Source: Lachnoclostridium sp. (lineage in GTDB: Bacteria; Bacillota_A; Clostridia; Lachnospirales; Lachnospiraceae). From it: 25,063 bases of DNA. A program made the position numbers and the translations under genes. The notes beneath the pieces were generated by a model that was not told where the DNA came from, searched no databases, and saw nothing but the letters and a program-made list of their open reading frames with translations. The stretch is taken from the NCBI GenBank assembly GCA_015057755.1, contig SVDR01000037.1, positions 1 to 25,063 on the forward strand, written 5' to 3'. Numbering within the stretch: the first letter of the stretch is position 1; each line of letters starts with the position of its first letter. This document shows positions 23,905 through 25,063 of the stretch, piece by piece.

Positions 23905-24876
23905 ATGCAGACATTAAATAAAGATATCAAAGAGAAGAACTTCCGATCGGTATATCTTCTCTGCGGAGATGAGCCGTTCCTGGTAGGCAGCTATAAAAAG
24001 CGGATGCGGGAAGAGATTTCCGGCGACGATACCATGAATTATAATTATTTTGAAGGAAAAAATCCGGATGTGAGAGAGATTATCAGTCTGGCAGACACGA
24101 TGCCGTTTTTTGCAGACCGAAGGCTGATCCTCATTGACAGCAGCGGGTTTTTTAAGAGTGCTCCAGAGGAACTGGTGGCGTACCTTCCGCAGATGCCGGA
24201 CACCACGTGTCTGATCTTTTGTGAGAGTGAAGTGGACAAACGAAACAAACTCTACAAAAAGGTAAAGGAACTTGGCCACGTGGCAGAGCTGAACAAGCAG
24301 GATTCTGCACAGCTGATGCAGTGGGCTGCGGGAATCCTTACCAAAGACGGGAAAAAGATCACAAGACCGGTCATGGAGTACTTTTTGGAGAGAACCGGAG
24401 ATGACATGGAAAATATCCGGACGGAACTGGAAAAACTGATCTGTTATACCATGGGGCGAGACGTGATCACAAAAGAAGATGTGGAGGCCATCGGAACGGT
24501 TCATGTGACGAACCGGATTTTTGAGATGGTTTCGTCGATCGTGGCGGGCAATACCAGAAAAGCACTGGATCTGTACGAAGATCTTCTGACTTTGAAAGAG
24601 CCGCCGATGCGAATCTTATTTTTAATTGCCAGACAGTTCAATCAGCTTCTGCAGGTAAAGGAACTGGCGGCGCAAGGCAATGACAAGAGTGCTGTAGCGT
24701 CCAAACTGAAAATTCCTCCGTTTGCGGCGGGAAAGCTGATCACGCAGGCAAAAGCATTTACCAGAGAGCAGATCCTTTCGTACGTACAGCTCTGCGTGGA
24801 ATCAGAGGAAGCGGTAAAGACCGGACGCCTGGGAGACCGGATGGCAGTAGAACTACTGATCGCCAGAAAATATTAA
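23905..24876 (+). CDS. holA: DNA polymerase III subunit delta
   Basis: A 323-residue clamp-loader subunit. The N-terminal YLLCGDEPFLVGSYKKRM, LRTELEKLICYT-like segment (IRTELEKLICYT near 172-183) and the C-terminal helical domain ending DRMAVELLIARKY are typical of HolA/YqeN in Firmicutes. Delta opens the beta sliding clamp and loads it on DNA. Length fits the family (320-350). AAGAGGAA lies upstream of the ATG. The order comEC-holA-rpsT is conserved in Bacillus subtilis. A short gap of 55 bases follows comEC with no clear promoter, so it is likely co-transcribed. Confidence 0.95.
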   Translation: MQTLNKDIKEKNFRSVYLLCGDEPFLVGSYKKRMREEISGDDTMNYNYFEGKNPDVREIISLADTMPFFADRRLILIDSSGFFKSAPEELVAYLPQMPDTTCLIFCESEVDKRNKLYKKVKELGHVAELNKQDSAQLMQWAAGILTKDGKKITRPVMEYFLERTGDDMENIRTELEKLICYTMGRDVITKEDVEAIGTVHVTNRIFEMVSSIVAGNTRKALDLYEDLLTLKEPPMRILFLIARQFNQLLQVKELAAQGNDKSAVASKLKIPPFAAGKLITQAKAFTREQILSYVQLCVESEEAVKTGRLGDRMAVELLIARKY

Positions 24877-24883
24877 ATCAAAA

Positions 24884-24925
24884 TAAAAAAGCTTTTCCGA
24901 CACACCACTCGGAAAAGCTTTTTTA
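24884..24925. terminator. Bidirectional terminator between holA and rpsT
   Basis: A perfect 17-bp stem (24884-24900 with 24909-24925) with an 8-base loop and A and T runs at both ends, between convergent genes. It can end transcription in both directions. Confidence 0.92.
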
Positions 24926-24959
24926 TATTTATTCTTGTAAATCGTTCCAGTCTTTTAAA

Positions 24960-25063
24960 TTAAGCCATTGCGTTTACAGCTTTGGACAAACGGGATACTT
25001 TTCTGGAAGCAGTATTCTTATGGAAAACGCCCTTTGTAGTAGCCTTGTCGATTTCGCTTGTAG
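24960..25063 (-). CDS. rpsT: C-terminal fragment of ribosomal protein S20 (5' end outside window)
   Basis: On the minus strand the last 33 codons and the TAA (24962-24960) of S20 are present. The translated residues TSEIDKATTKGVFHKNTA and the following SRKVSRLSKAVNAMA match the conserved basic C-terminal helix of S20, which binds 16S rRNA in the small subunit. The start codon and the first 50 or so residues lie beyond the window end. The position convergent with holA is the usual Firmicute arrangement. Confidence 0.95.
   Translation of the reverse strand, partial: TSEIDKATTKGVFHKNTASRKVSRLSKAVNAMA

Noticed and set aside
1..25063. Search for CRISPR arrays, tRNAs, insertion sequences, phage genes or a toxin-antitoxin pair
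   Set aside because: No spaced repeats, cloverleaf-like segments, transposase or integrase motifs, or small toxin-like gene pairs were found by reading both strands. Gene content is core throughout.

Overview
The window is a chromosomal segment from a spore-forming, low-to-moderate GC Firmicute, most likely a member of the Lachnospiraceae (class Clostridia). The assignment rests on a division and cell-wall (dcw) cluster laid out in the Bacillus/Clostridium order, followed directly by spoIIGA-sigE, strong AGGAGG-type ribosome sites, and a comEC-holA-rpsT block. All assignments come from reading the sequence and translations; no database search was run.

Layout. 1-321: 3' end of an aminotransferase resembling LL-diaminopimelate aminotransferase. 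393-1694 (-): M20-family amidohydrolase with its own promoter and terminator. 1924-2964: lgt followed immediately by a 53-residue Spo0E-like gene, ended by a terminator. 3161-14039: dcw cluster in the order mraZ, rsmH, ftsL, class B PBP (FtsI/PBP2B-like), YkgJ-type cysteine-cluster protein, second class B PBP (SpoVD-like), mraY, murD, ftsW, ftsQ/divIB. 14193-15365: ftsZ with its own promoter and a TTG start. 15588-17163: spoIIGA-sigE behind a promoter with a 21-bp spacer. 17220-17951 (-): zinc-ribbon membrane protein. 18138-24876: degV, sensor histidine kinase, GerMN lipoprotein, comEC, holA, probably one operon. 24960-25063 (-): 3' end of rpsT.

How the parts work together. RsmH, MraY and MurD, the FtsW plus class B PBP pairs, FtsL, FtsQ and FtsZ supply precursor synthesis and septal peptidoglycan assembly. 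An array of GTGG repeats just upstream of mraZ is the likely operator through which MraZ controls the cluster. The sporulation layer is written beside and between these genes: a SpoVD-like PBP, the pro-sigma-E gene and its protease, a Spo0E-like candidate phosphatase, and Spo0A-box-like sites upstream of lgt-spo0E and spoIIG. Compared with Bacillus subtilis, murE, murG, murB, ftsA and sigG are not in their usual places and do not occur anywhere in this window.

No stretch longer than about 230 bases lacks a gene. The larger gaps (1695-1923, 2965-3160, 14040-14192, 15366-15587, 17952-18137) hold the promoters, operators and terminators listed below. I saw no tRNA, rRNA, insertion sequence, prophage, CRISPR array or obvious horizontally acquired island. 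This is mainly a core-genome region. The points most worth following are the regulatory sites, the small Spo0E-like gene, unusual active-site motifs in the two PBPs, a probable ATT start codon for comEC, and a histidine kinase paired with a GerMN lipoprotein.
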